This document shows, piece by piece, positions 23,902 through 35,191 of a stretch of DNA of 64,000 nucleotides. The stretch's first letter is position 1, and the number at the start of each line of letters is the position of its first letter. A program made the translations under genes and the position numbers. The notes beneath the pieces were generated by a model, which saw only the letters and a program-made list of their open reading frames with translations, had not been told where the DNA came from and ran no database searches. The DNA comes from Eledone cirrhosa (taxonomy: Eukaryota > Mollusca > Cephalopoda > Octopoda > Eledonidae). The DNA lies in assembly GCA_964016885.1 (NCBI GenBank), contig OZ024744.1, positions 117,410,912 to 117,474,911 of the forward strand, read 5' to 3'.

Positions 23902-25737
23902 CTACCTGTTCGGCTCCTGAGGAGCAGGTTGCACAATATCCATGGGCGTATTGGAGGGGTTGTTTGGTGGGGTGTTGTTCTGTGGTGGAGTGGGGGTGTT
24001 TGGTGAGGTGTGGGTGGGGAAACGTTTCAAGAGGACGCGGTTATAGGGTCGAGTACATGTTTTCCCCACGTCCTCAGGAAAGTTCTCTCTTAGTTTTGCA
24101 TAGGTGTCCATTGGGAGTCTTATCATTTTTAAATGCGGTTTGTTGGCCGCGCTTGCAAAGAATTGTCCTTCAGTTTCCACCAAAGGGTCTTTGTGTATTG
24201 TTTTTACTAGTTCTTTGTTATTTGTGTTAATGTATGTATACTGTTTTATTTGTGTTGTGTTTGTTTGTTGTTCTTGTGTGTGCTTACGTTTTGTTGTATG
24301 TGTTATGTTTTGGGGTGGGGCGGATTTTGTTTGTTCTGTTTGTTTTGTTTTTGTTGGTGGTTGTGTGTTTGTTTCGTTTGTGTTCGAGTGGTGCTTTCTT
24401 TTTTTCCTTTTTACAGGTTGGAAGGGTTCCCCCTCTTCGTCACTAGGTGCCGTTTCCGCTGGGTCCTCGTCCGTGCTGTCGGGTAGTGGTGTATTTTGGG
24501 GTTTTGTTGTATTTGTGTGTGTTTTGGGAGTTGTTTTGGGTGGGGCTGTGTCTTGTGTTATTTTTCCCTGTTGTTTTTGTTGTTGTTGTGGTGGTGGTGG
24601 TGGAGGTGGTGGTGGTGGTGGTGGTGGCGGTGGTGGTGTGTGGGGTGTAGGCAAAAGAGCCTTTTTTTTTGTCAATTGAGGACAAGCAGCCCTTAGATGA
24701 CCCCTGCTTGAACAGTAGTAACATATTGTCCTCCTACCCTCGGCTGAAATATATATAAATGTTTCTCCATCGAGGGACACCCTCTGTGGTATTCTAGCGA
24801 TTCGTTCTGGTCTCATTTGGACCAGAACCTCCACGCTCAAACCGCCGAAAACGTCTGTGGTGACTTCTCCTACTGAGAGGATTCCGTCCTCGTCTTCTAA
24901 AAACCCTGTTAGTACCCAGGAAATGCATGCATTTGGCCGGATTCCGGAGACCCTTATCTTCTGCGTTCTTTTCCCTAAATATGTGGGGAAAAATGTATGT
25001 AGCTTGGAAACAATTGGTGCCACAGAGTATTTCCTGGCCGTCAATTGATCCTTCATTAGGACCGTTATATTCCCATAGAGTGGCCCTTTTTGTATGAACG
25101 ATATATCACTCCACTCATTTTTTAGGACCAGCTCAATCTCTTTTTGGGATAATTGAGTTGGTTTCCTTGTTATGTTGGAAATTGTTCTGAAAGATATCGT
25201 TCTTAGCGTCGTGTCTCTTTTGATTTCTTGTGGGGAGGTGATTGTGAAGTCTCCTCCTTCTTTGAAAGTTACATACTGTTTCGCTTCCTTCATCTTTTCT
25301 CTCAGAGTTGTAATGTCCAGTTGCTTGCAGGTTTGTGTTTTCCGGACCGCCTGTGCAAAGGAGGTACCAGTAGTGGGTTCGCTTTGTTTGGTGTTATCGT
25401 TATTTTTTCCTTGGTTGGTGTTGTGACTATTGCTGTTATTGTCGTTGTTGTTTTTGTCTGCGTTTATGTGACTTTCTGGGTTTTCACCCATTTTTTCAAA
25501 TTTTTCTTTTAATTCCGTGTTCCATGTTTCTTTTGCAGAAGTCAGGAGGGAAGACTTAGAGCCTTGTGCTTCTAGCTTCTCTGTATCACCTTTCTTAGGG
25601 GGCGTGGCTTTCACGTTAGGATGAGATGTGAAAATTCCGTCCATTTCTATTAGTTTGCCGTAATAAATTTTTAACTGGAAAATTCGCCCCAAAAAGGGGC
25701 GAAAATAAATAAACTCAAAGTTTGACGACCAAGGCAA
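23902..25737 (-). CDS. LINE ORF1 RNA-binding protein, copy 1
   Basis: An intact frame of 611 residues. A second in-frame Met at residue 32 (MDGIF, codon at 25642-25644) is an equally likely start, because the upstream part overlaps a 5' hairpin. Residues about 85-125 are Asn/Thr-rich, 150-330 form a folded-looking region, and a zinc knuckle C339-x2-C342-x4-H347-x4-C352 follows. A run of about 16 prolines near 368-383 (a GGT microsatellite on the + strand) precedes a Thr/Lys/Gln-rich tail. Zinc-knuckle ORF1 proteins of this kind occur in Tx1-clade LINEs and bind the element's RNA. Copy 3 encodes 607 residues, differing mainly in poly-Pro length and a handful of substitutions. Confidence 0.85.
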   Translation of the reverse strand: MPWSSNFEFIYFRPFLGRIFQLKIYYGKLIEMDGIFTSHPNVKATPPKKGDTEKLEAQGSKSSLLTSAKETWNTELKEKFEKMGENPESHINADKNNNDNNSNSHNTNQGKNNDNTKQSEPTTGTSFAQAVRKTQTCKQLDITTLREKMKEAKQYVTFKEGGDFTITSPQEIKRDTTLRTISFRTISNITRKPTQLSQKEIELVLKNEWSDISFIQKGPLYGNITVLMKDQLTARKYSVAPIVSKLHTFFPTYLGKRTQKIRVSGIRPNACISWVLTGFLEDEDGILSVGEVTTDVFGGLSVEVLVQMRPERIARIPQRVSLDGETFIYISAEGRRTICYYCSSRGHLRAACPQLTKKKALLPTPHTPPPPPPPPPPPPPPPPQQQQKQQGKITQDTAPPKTTPKTHTNTTKPQNTPLPDSTDEDPAETAPSDEEGEPFQPVKRKKRKHHSNTNETNTQPPTKTKQTEQTKSAPPQNITHTTKRKHTQEQQTNTTQIKQYTYINTNNKELVKTIHKDPLVETEGQFFASAANKPHLKMIRLPMDTYAKLRENFPEDVGKTCTRPYNRVLLKRFPTHTSPNTPTPPQNNTPPNNPSNTPMDIVQPAPQEPNR

Positions 25738-25857
25738 GGGGTTAACGTATATTACAGTATAAAAAAATTAATCAAAACTCACTTTTTGAGTAAGTAAATC
25801 CGACTCGGTAGCCGAGCTTGTTCACACACGTCAACACACGTCTCTCGTATACGAGAT

Positions 25858-26796
25858 GTTATGTGAGATATTATGTGAGGTAAAGCCTTTACTGTGAAAA
25901 TACAATAGTATATATAGAGTAATGTAAATGTTATGTGAGGTATTATGTAAGGTAAAGCCTTTACTGTGAAAATACAATAGTATATATAGAGTAATATAAA
26001 TGTTATGTGAGATATTATGTGAGGTAAAGCCTTTACTGTGAAAATACAATAGTATATATAGTGTAATGTAAATGTTATGTGAGATATTATGTGAGGTAAA
26101 GCCTTTACTGTGAAAATATAATAGTATATATAGAGTAATGTAAATGTTATGTGAGATATTATGTGAGGTAAAGCCTTTACTGTGAAAATATAATAGTATA
26201 TATAGAGTAATGTAAATGTTATGTGAGGTATTATGTGAGGTAAAGCCTTTACTGTGAAAATACAATAGTATATATAGTGTAATGTAAATGTTATGTGAGA
26301 TATTATGTGAGGTAAAGCCTTTACTGTGAAAATACAATAGTATATATAGAGTAATGTAAATGTTATGTGAGATATTATGTGAGGTAAAGCCTTTACTGTG
26401 AAAATATAATAGTATATATAGAGTAATGTAAATGTTATGTGAGGTATTATGTGAGGTAAAGCCTTTACTGTGAAAATACAATAGTATATATAGTGTAATG
26501 TAAATGTTATGTGAGGTAAAGACTCTACTGTGAAAATACAATAGTATATATAGAGTAATGTAAATGTTATGTGAGGTAAAGCCTTTACTGTGAAAATACA
26601 ATAGTATATATAGAGTAATGTAAATGTTATGTGAGGTAAAGACTCTACTGTGAAAATACAATAGTATATATAGTGTAATGTAAATGTTATGTGAGGTAAA
26701 GACTCTACTGTGAAAATACAATAGTATATATAGAGTAATGTAAATGTTATGTGAGGTAAAGACTCTACTGTGAAAATACAATAGTATATATAGAGT
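25858..26796. repeat. 72/60-bp array, segment 2
   Basis: Thirteen to fourteen units lie between LINE copies 1 and 2. The left part is mostly 72-bp units; 60-bp units with actctact predominate from about 26510. The right edge carries tagtatatatagagt (26782-26796), which is repeated on the far side of LINE copy 2. Confidence 0.93.
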
Positions 26797-28636
26797 GGTT
26801 TCTTTATTTGCCACCAGGGCACAAAAGGTAGGGACAGATACAAGGGGGGAAGTTTACATATAATTAACGAGTACAAAAATATAACAATGAAATAACAACA
26901 ACAAACGAAGTCCTCAATAGGGAGGGGGCATTAACATGGGTCGCACACACCCCGGAAAAAATGTGCAACCCTTCTCCTCAGGAGCACAAAGAGTAGGTGC
27001 TTGCCTCGTCTCCTCTTTTTCCTCTTCTTTCACCTACAGACTGATATAGAGAGAAGACCCATTCACTCTGGCCATTCTCCCTACTTTCACCGACCTTTCA
27101 TAAAACTTGCTGGGGTAGAGCACCTCTCTCTCCATTCTGATCCTTCTTTTAAAATGGTATTTGAAAAGGGGGACCAGTTGTTGGCCGGAGAGAAAGGTGT
27201 CTGACCTCAGCCCTTTCAGCCTCGTCCACCATACAACTTCTTTAGCCATGGCTATCACACAGAGAAAAACCGCCTCTCCTTCGTTTTTAAAAGGGGGAGG
27301 CGGTTTGATCGTGACAATGGACTCGGTGGTCAACCGGATTGGTCCCACCCTCGACAGTAGTCGTTCCACATAGCCCCACAGGTCAGCAATGCCTGGGCAG
27401 TGTACGAATGCGTGCGCAACGGTTTCGTCGTCATGCACACATCTCGGACAGATCTTATTCAAAGGATCCCTACCCAGGCTCCCATGCCTGTGGAGCTTGT
27501 CTCGAACGGGTAGAGCCCCTCGGTAGCACTGCCAGGCCAGGGACTTTTGGAAGTTGTCCATCGGTCCAGGGCCAAACGTCCTACCGAACAGACTGGCCAG
27601 TTCATCTTCCTCCATGCCTAGAGCTTCTCCGAGAGCATCGTCGCACCTGCTGCATACCAACCCTCTATAGAATGTCGAGGTGGAGTCTCCACTGATTGCC
27701 GGGTCTGCTTTCCTGAGGGCCGTGAGCGCCTGGGCACATTCAATGTGCCAGTTGCCCACTTTTCTCGGTCTTTGCTTGACCCAGGATTGCAGCTCGGTGA
27801 GCGAGACGAGTCTGGGAAAGGCTCGCCTCACAAACGGGGCCCACACTGGTTGACCGGTGAGGAATACCTGGAGATGCCGTAGCCTTAATGCGTGTTTACG
27901 CATCTGTAGCCACGGCATCCCCAGCCCTCCTTTCGAAGGGTGTTGACAGCAGATGGATCTCCTCACCAAAGGGGTCCGCTTGTTCCAAAGAAATTGGAAC
28001 AGCGCGCACTCAATTTTGGCGAGTCTTTTCACTGGGCAAGGCATGACGGTCAAGCGGTAGTAGATGACGGATGCTATATAAGTATTCGCCACCTCGCTCG
28101 ACCTTTCAGGGATAGTTTGCACTGGGCCCACTTCTGGGTGAGTGCAAACACCCTGGCCGTTACCTCGTTCCAGTTTTTCTCCACCTGGAGGTCTGGTCCG
28201 AACCAGACCCCAAGCAGCTTCACCGGCCCCTCCGTCCAGCGTCCGACGATGTCATTGGAGGGCATCGGTTTGCCTCTCCATGTTCCGAGTTGCAAACCGA
28301 CGGACTTGTCCCGGTTCAGCTTGGCTCCTGTAAACCTTTCATATTCCTCCAGTAAGGTGCCGATCTCACCGATTTGCGAGGTTTTCGACACCATTACTGT
28401 CACGTCATCGGCGTAGGCCGACGCCGCTTTCTGCAATCCCAGTTCCAAAGGGATGCCCTGCAACCGCTCCAACTTCCGCAGTAGTGGCTCAAGAGCCAGC
28501 ACATACAGTAGGGAGGAGAGAGGGCATCCCTGTCGGATGGATCGCATGATTTGTAACGGCTCCGAGAGGTGGCCGTTCACCTTAACCCTTGAGCAGACGT
28601 TGCTGCTGTGCATCGCAGCAATCCAACCCCTGAAAA
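26797..28636 (-). mobile_element. Tx1/L1-like LINE, 5'-truncated copy 2
   Basis: The 3' 1.84 kb of the same LINE. The 3' end (26797) sits at the same place in the 72-bp unit as in the other two copies. The 5' end is truncated inside ORF2 at 28636. The word tagtatatatagagt occurs at 26782-26796 and again at 28637-28651, a 15-base direct repeat (17 with the preceding aa) that reads as a target-site duplication. 5' truncation plus duplication is the usual outcome of target-primed reverse transcription, so this copy appears to be an independent insertion. Confidence 0.9.
27034..28613 (-). pseudogene. Truncated LINE ORF2, copy 2
   Basis: This covers the C-terminal half of ORF2, from the middle of the reverse transcriptase (RSIRQGCPLSSLLY, AYADDV) to the C-terminal CPRC...H...C motif and the stop at 27034. 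A single-base deletion near 28095 (cacctcgctcg against cacctccgctcg in the other copies) shifts the frame. No endonuclease or ORF1 is present, so the copy is dead. Confidence 0.88.
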
Positions 28637-29551
28637 TAGTATATATAGAGTAATGTAAATGTTATGTGAGGTAAAGCCCTTACTGGGAAAATATAATAGT
28701 ATATATAGAGTAATGTAAATGTTATGTGAGGTATTATGTGAGGTAAAGTCTTTACTGTGAAAATACAATAGTATATATAGAGTAATGTAAATGTTATGTG
28801 AGATATTATGTGAGGTAAAGCCTTTACTGTGAAAATATAATAGTATATATAGAGTAATGTAAATGTTATGTGAGGTAAAGCCTTTACTGTGAAAATATAA
28901 TATTATATATAGAGTAATGTAAATGTTATGTGAGGTAAAGCCTTTACTGTGAAAATACAATAGTATATATAGAGTAATGTAAATGTTATGTGAGGTATTA
29001 TGTGAGGTAAAGTCTTTACTGTGAAAATACAATAGTATATATAGAGTAATGTAAATGTTATGTGAGGTATTATGTGAGGTAAAGTCTTTACTGTGAAAAT
29101 ACAATAGTATATATAGAGTAATGTAAATGTTATGTGAGATATTATGTGAGGTAAAGCCCTTACTGGGAAAATATAATAGTATATATAGAGTAATGTAAAT
29201 GTTATGTGAGATATTATGTGAGGTAAAGCCATTACTGGGAAAATATAATAGTATATATAGAGTAATGTAAATGTTATGTGAGATATTATGTGAGGTAAAG
29301 CCCTTACTGGGAAAATATAATAGTATATATAGAGTAATGTAAATGTTATGTGAGATATTATGTGAGGTAAAGCCTTTACTGTGAAAATACAGTAGTATAT
29401 ATAGAGTAATGTAAATGTTATGTGAGGTATTATATGAGGTAAAGCCCTTACTGGGAAAATATAATAGTATATATAGAGTAATGTAAATGTTATGTGAGAT
29501 ATTATCTGAGGTAAAGCCCTTACTGGGAAAATATAATAGTATATATAGAGT
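28637..29551. repeat. 72/60-bp array, segment 3
   Basis: About 13 units between LINE copies 2 and 3. Several carry gcccttactgggaaaatataatag in place of gcctttactgtgaaaatacaatag, a variant also common at the start of segment 4. The segment ends tatatatagagt where LINE copy 3 begins. Confidence 0.93.
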
Positions 29552-29788
29552 GGTTTCTTTATTTGCCACTAGGGCACAAAAGGTAGGGACAGATACAAGG
29601 GGGGAAGTTTACATATAATTAACGAGTACAAAAGTATAACAATGAAATAACAACAACAAACGAAGTCCTCAATAGGGAGGGGGCATTAACATGTGTCGCA
29701 CACACCCCGGAAAAAATGTGTAACCCTTCTCCTCAGGAGCACAAAGAGTAGGTGCTTCCCTCGTCTCCTCTTTTTCCTCTTCTTTCAC

Positions 29789-32700
29789 CTACAGGCTGAT
29801 ATAGAGAGAAGACCCATTCACTCTGGCCATTCTCCCTACTTTCACCCACCTTTCATAAAACTTGCTGGGGTAGAGCACCTCTCTCTCCATTCTGATCCTT
29901 CTTTTAAAATGGTATTTGAAAAAGGGCACCAGTTGTTGGCCGGAGAGAAAGGTGTCTGACCTCAGCCCTTTCAGCCTCGTCCACCATACAACTTCTTTAG
30001 CCATGGCTATCACACAGAGAAAAACCGCCTCTCCTTCGTTTTTGAAAGGGGGAGGCGGTTTGATCGTGACAATGGACTCGGTGGTCAACCGGATTGGTCC
30101 CACCCTCGACAGTAGTCGTTCCACATAGCCCCACAGGTCAGCAATGCCTGGGCAGTGTACGAATGCGTGCGCAACGGTTTCGTCATCATGCACGCATCTC
30201 GGACAGATCTTATTCAAAGGATCTCTACCCAGGCTCCCATGCCTGTGGAGCTTGTCTCGAACGGGTAGAGCCCCTCGGTAGCACTGCCAAGCCAGGGACT
30301 TTTGGAAGTTGTCCATCGGTCCAGGGCCAAACGTCCTACCGAACAGACTGGCCAGTTCATCTTCCTCCATGCCTAGAGCTTCTCCGAGAGCATCGTCGCA
30401 CCTGCTGCGTACCAACCCTCTATAGAATGTCGAGGTGGAGTCTCCACTGATTGCCGGGTCCGCTTTCCAGAGGGCCGTGAGCGCCTGGGCACATTCAATG
30501 TGCCAGTCGCCCACTTTTCTCGGTCTTTGCTTGACTCAGGATTGCAGCTCGGTGAGCGAGACGAGTCTGGGAAAGGCTCGCCTCACAAACGGGGCCCACA
30601 CCGGTTGACCGGTGAGGAATACCTGGAGGTGCCGAAGCCTTAATGCGTGTTTACGCATCTGTAGCCACGGCATCCCCAGCCCTCCTTTCGAAGGGTGTTG
30701 ACAGCAGATGGATCTCCTCACCAAAGGGGTCCGCTTGTTCCAAAGAAATTGGAACAGCGCGCACTCCATTTTGGCGAGTCTTTTCACTGGGCAAGGCACG
30801 ACGGTCAAGCGGTAGTAGATGACGGATGCTATATAAGTATTCGCCACCTCCGCTCGACCTTTCAGGGATAGTTTGCACTGGGCCCACTTCTGGGTGAGTG
30901 CAAACACCCTGGCCGTTACCTCGTTCCAGTTTTTCTCCACCTGGAGGTCTGGTCCGAACCAGACCCCAAGCAGCTTCACCGGGCCCTCCGTCCAGCGTCC
31001 GACGACGTCGTTGGAGGGCATCGGTTTGCCTCTCCATGTTCCGAGTTGCAAACCGACGGACTTGTCCCGGTTCAGCTTGGCTCCTGTAAACCTTTCATAT
31101 TCCTCCAGTAAGGTGCCGATCTCACCGATTTGCGAGGTTTTCGACACCATTACTGTCACGTCATCGGCGTAGGCCGACGCCGCTTTCTGCAATCCCGGTT
31201 CCAAAGGGATGCCCTGCAACCGCTCCAACTTCCGCAGTAGTGGCTCAAGAGCCAGCACATACAGTAGGGAGGAGAGAGGGCATCCCTGTCGGATGGATCG
31301 CATGATTTGGAACGGCTCCGAGAGGTGGCCGTTCACCTTGACCCTTGAGCAGACGTTGCTGCTGTGCATCGCAGCAATCCAACCCCTGAAAACGGGTCCG
31401 AAGCCTGCCGCCGCGAGCACCGCATCCAGGTAACGATGGTCAACCCTATCGAAAGCTTTAGATTGATCCAAGTTGATCAGGGCCCCACCAAAGCCGGGTT
31501 CATTCCCTACCCTCTCTATGATGTATCGCATAAGGTGGAGATTGTCGTGAATGGACCTGGACGGGATTGCGCATGTCTGCGCTTCTCCCACCAGGTTTCC
31601 AACGACAAGCGCCAACCTCTTCGCTAACACCTTGGCCAAAATCTTTAACTCTGTATTTAGCAGAGTTATGGGCCTGAAGTTACTTATGTCATCCCCCTTG
31701 TTCTCATCCTTCCTCACCAGCGTAACTACGCCCTTGGTCACAGAACTGGGAATTCTCCCGTTCTGCTGCCAGCTGCAGTAGACCGCTTCGAGGATATCGG
31801 AGAACAAGTCCGGCATCGCTACATATAGCTCGTATGGTAGACCATCGAGACCCGGGGATTTGCGTTTGCCGCATTGGCTCAGCGCCGCCCCTATCTCAGC
31901 AGCTGAAATCGTCCTTTCGCAGGACTTCGCCTCCGCGTCCGAGAGGCGCGGCAGACCGTCGAGGTATGGATTGAAATCCATAGTCTCACCCGGCGCGCCG
32001 CCCCTCTCGAACAGTCGTGCAAAGTGCCGCTGAAAGGCCGCACACATCTGCCCAGGTTCAAGGATCACACGCCCATCCTGGTCCTTCAAAGACCGAATCG
32101 TGGACTTGTTCCCACTTTTTGCCTCTGTCACTCGGGCCCAGCTCACAGCTTTGGCTCCCTCATTACCCAGAGCACGTATTTTACTCCTGACAACGCAGCC
32201 TTCATGCTTCACCTCAAAGAACTGGTCTAAGGCCATTCTTGATGCCAGCACGCCGGCTACATTGCCACTCCTAATCGCCTCTTCTACTCTATCTACTAAT
32301 TCCCTTTCCGTCTTGTTCCTATCCCTTGCTAATTCCTGACTAAAACCTATCGATTCTATTCTAATTGCTCTCTTAAGAGAGCTCCACCACCTGTTGTTGA
32401 CAATTGCCCCTGTCAAACTCTGCTTAACTAACGTGCTAATCCGTTTACTGTAAGCTTTGCTTCTCGGTAAGGACAAGTTCAGCTTCCAGTAACCGGGTCC
32501 CTGTCTATGGGTTCTATCAAGGTTGGCTATGCAGGTCACTAACTTGTGATCCGAATAGTCAACCATGGACATTTTTGGACAGCTAAATGTGTCCCTATCA
32601 TTCTCTCTAACTAGGACCCTATCTAGGTACGACCTAGATGTTCCACTGCGATTGGTCCACGTCCATAGTGGTACAGTCGGAAAATCTAGTCGATATCTAT

Positions 32701-33226
32701 CGGCCAGGTCAAATCGGCCGATTAACCTTTTGAGGCTTTTACACCCCCCTCTATTGGCACATGCCCCTACATAGTCCCAACGTGCATCCAGGATACCATT
32801 CCAGTCCCCCACTAAAAGCAAGGAGCGGGACGTTCCCAGAAAAGTTTCCAGACGTTGGAAGTATTCCGGCCGCGCTGCCCAAAAAGGGGCGTACACAGCT
32901 ATTAGTCTAAGGGCTCCACTTTCACTACTGCCGACGTCTAAAACCACCAGTCGACCCTCCGGGTCCAGGTGCACCTTCTGTATGGCGAGGCCCAGGTGTT
33001 TTCGCAGCAGAACGACAACTCCACCCCCACCCCCCGGTTGACAGAGAGATGCGAAGATCTCAAAGTCGTCGAAGAGGGGCGCCAGTTGGTGCTCGCTGCT
33101 GATCCTGGACTCGCAAATAGCCATTACATCCATTCTATGCGACCTGAGATCGTTTAAAAGTTTGCCTTGTTTCCAAGACAGTCCCAGGCCACGTACATTC
33201 AGACACCCAACTCTTATATCAGCCAT
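29789..33226 (-). pseudogene. LINE ORF2 (endonuclease-reverse transcriptase), copy 3, one stop
   Basis: This is the best-preserved ORF2. A continuous frame of 896 residues contains the complete APE endonuclease (E39, GDWNGILD, YSDH) and reverse transcriptase (AYADDV). One TGA at codon 897 (30536-30538), where copies 1 and 2 have TGG (Trp), separates it from the remaining frame, which runs to 29789 and holds the C-terminal CCHC. No indels occur relative to copy 1. Since the stops in copies 1 and 3 are at different codons, their common ancestor had a full-length ORF2. Whether an 896-residue protein lacking the C-terminus would act is unknown. Confidence 0.9.
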
Positions 33227-33247
33227 GTTGGTTAAAAGAGTAAGGAC

Positions 33248-35071
33248 CTACCTGTTCGGCTCCTGAGGAGCAGGTTGCACAATATCCATGGGCGTATTGG
33301 AGGGGTTGTTTGGTGGGGTGTTGTTCTGTGGTGGAGTGGGGGTGTTTGGTGAGGTGTGGGTGGGGAAACGTTTCAAGAGGACGCGGTTATAGGGTCGAGT
33401 ACATGTTTTCCCCACGTCCTCAGGAAAGTTCTCTCTTAGTTTTGCATAGGTGTCCATTGGGAGTCTTATCATTTTTAAATGCGGTTTGTTGGCCGCGCTT
33501 GCAAAGAATTGCCCTTCAGTTTCCACCAAAGGGTCTTTGTGTATTGTTTTTACTAGTTCTTTGTTATTTGTGTTAATGTATGTATACTGTTTTATTTGTG
33601 TTGTGTTTGTTTGTTGTTCTTGTGTGTGCTTACGTTTTGTTGTATGTGTTATGTTTTGGGGTGGGGCGGATTTTGTTTGTTCTGTTTGTTTTGTTTTTGT
33701 TGGTGGTTGTGTGTTTGTTTCGTTTATGTTCGAGTGGTGCTTTCTTTTTTTCCTTTTTACAGGTTGGAAGGGTTCCCCCTCTTCGTCACTAGGTGCCGTT
33801 TCCGCTGGGTCTTCGTCCGTGCTGTCGGGTAGTGGTGTATTTTGGGGTTTTGTTGTATTTGTGTGTGTTTTGGGAGTTGTTTTGGGTGGGGCCGTGTCTT
33901 GTGTTATTTTTCCCTGTTGTTTTTGTTGTTGTTGTGGTGGTGGTGGTGGAGGTGGTGGTGGTGGTGGTGGTGTGTGGGGTGTAGGCAAAAGAGCTTTTTT
34001 TTTTGTCAATTGAGGACAAGCAGCCCTTAGATGACCCCTGCTTGAACAGTAGTAACATATGGGCCTCCTACCCTCGGCTGAAATATATATAAATGTTTCT
34101 CCATCGAGGGACACCCTCTGTGGTATTCTAGCTATTCGTTCTGGTCTCATTTGGACCAGAACCTCCACGCTCAAACCGCCGAAAACGTCTGTGGTGACTT
34201 CTCCTACTGAGAGGATTCCGTCCTCGTCTTCTAAAAATCCTGTTAGTACCCAGGAAATGCATGCATTTGGCCGGATTCCGGAGACCCTTATCTTCTGCGT
34301 TCTTTTCCCTAAATATGTGGGGAAAAATGTATGTAGCTTGGAAACAATTGGTGCCACAGAGTATTTCCTGGCCGTCAATTGATCCTTCATTAGGACCGTT
34401 ATATTCCCATAGAGTGGCCCTTTTTGTATGAACGATATATCACTCCACACATTTTTTAGGACCAGCTCAATCTCTTTTTGGGATAATTGAGTTGGTTTCC
34501 TTGTTATGTTGGAAATTGTTCTGAAAGATATCGTTCTTAGCGTCGTATCTCTTTTGATTTCTTGTGGGGAGGTGATTGTGAAGTCTCCTCCTTCTTTGAA
34601 AGTTACATACTGTTTCGCTTCCTTCATCTTTTCTCTCAGAGTTGTAATGTCCAGTTGCTTGCAGGTTTGTGTTTTCCGGACCGCCTGTGCAAAGGAGGCA
34701 CCAGTAGTGGGTTCGCTTTGTTTGGTGTTATCGTTATTTTTTCCTTGGTTGGTGTTGTGACTATTGCTGTTATTGTCGTTGTTGTTTTTGTCTGCGTTTA
34801 TGTGACTTTCTGGGTTTTCACCCATTTTTACAAATTTTTCTTTTAATTCCGTGTTCCATGTTTCTTTTGCAGAAGTCAGGAGGGAAGACTTAGAGCCTTG
34901 TGCTTCTAGCTTCTCTGTATCACATTTCTTAGGGGGCGTGGCTTTCACGTTAGGATGAGATGTGAAAATTCCGTCCATTTCTATTAGTTTGCCGTAATAA
35001 ATTTTTAACTGGAAAATTCGCCCCAAAAAGGGGCGAAAATAAATAAACTCAAAGTTTGACGACCAAGGCAA
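33248..35071 (-). CDS. LINE ORF1 RNA-binding protein, copy 3
   Basis: An intact 607-residue frame, four prolines shorter than the copy 1 protein. The zinc knuckle (CYYCSSRGHLRAAC) is unchanged, with a Pro in place of Thr just before it. Other differences are a handful of single substitutions (for example E to V near residue 208 and a Lys-Gly/Lys-Cys change near residue 50). As in copy 1 the translation start could be the Met at residue 32. It ends in a TAG 21 bases before the ORF2 start. Confidence 0.85.
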   Translation of the reverse strand: MPWSSNFEFIYFRPFLGRIFQLKIYYGKLIEMDGIFTSHPNVKATPPKKCDTEKLEAQGSKSSLLTSAKETWNTELKEKFVKMGENPESHINADKNNNDNNSNSHNTNQGKNNDNTKQSEPTTGASFAQAVRKTQTCKQLDITTLREKMKEAKQYVTFKEGGDFTITSPQEIKRDTTLRTISFRTISNITRKPTQLSQKEIELVLKNVWSDISFIQKGPLYGNITVLMKDQLTARKYSVAPIVSKLHTFFPTYLGKRTQKIRVSGIRPNACISWVLTGFLEDEDGILSVGEVTTDVFGGLSVEVLVQMRPERIARIPQRVSLDGETFIYISAEGRRPICYYCSSRGHLRAACPQLTKKKALLPTPHTPPPPPPPPPPPPQQQQKQQGKITQDTAPPKTTPKTHTNTTKPQNTPLPDSTDEDPAETAPSDEEGEPFQPVKRKKRKHHSNINETNTQPPTKTKQTEQTKSAPPQNITHTTKRKHTQEQQTNTTQIKQYTYINTNNKELVKTIHKDPLVETEGQFFASAANKPHLKMIRLPMDTYAKLRENFPEDVGKTCTRPYNRVLLKRFPTHTSPNTPTPPQNNTPPNNPSNTPMDIVQPAPQEPNR

Positions 35072-35191
35072 GGGGTTAACGTATATTACAGTATAAAAAA
35101 ATTAATCAAAACTCACTTTTTGAGTAAGTAAATCCGACTCGGTAGCCGAGCTTGTTCACACACGTCAACACACGTCTCTCGTATACGAGAT

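Larger units (their letters stand above)
20206..25857 (-). mobile_element. Tx1/L1-like LINE, full-length copy 1
   Basis: A 5.65-kb non-LTR retrotransposon lies on the minus strand. In its own orientation it has a 5' UTR of 120-210 bases (depending on the ORF1 start) with compact palindromes (tctcgtatacgaga at 25843-25856, ctcggtagccgag near 25804-25816, ttcgcccc/ggggcgaa at 25683-25703), ORF1, a 21-base gap, ORF2, and a ~240-base 3' UTR ending in gcaaataaagaaacca with an AATAAA near the end and no long poly(A). Composition is GC-richer than the host intron. Both ends abut the 72-bp array: the 3' end follows tatatatag(t) and the 5' end precedes gttatgtgag. Clade assignment (Tx1/L1) is inferred from an ORF1 zinc knuckle, an APE endonuclease and the C-terminal CCHC of ORF2. 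Confidence 0.88.
29552..35191 (-). mobile_element. Tx1/L1-like LINE, full-length copy 3
   Basis: A 5.64-kb copy nearly identical to copy 1, in the same orientation and at the same site of the 72-bp unit. Its 3' end follows tatatatagagt and its 5' end joins gttatgtgag. Compared with an uninterrupted unit, a few bases (about aatgtaa) are missing at the junction and there is no direct repeat, exactly as at copy 1. Copies 1 and 3 could therefore be a segmental duplication of one insertion, or two insertions with reproducible junctions. Confidence 0.9.

Noticed and set aside
23964..25512. Plus-strand frames (up to 191 codons) opposite LINE ORF1
   Set aside because: Shadows of ORF1 on the other strand, with poly-Gly/Val from the GGT microsatellite; no independent support.
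25779..26876. Minus-strand 365- and 327-codon frames in array segment 2
   Set aside because: Same repeat artefact as in segment 4, ending in the LINE copy 1 leader.
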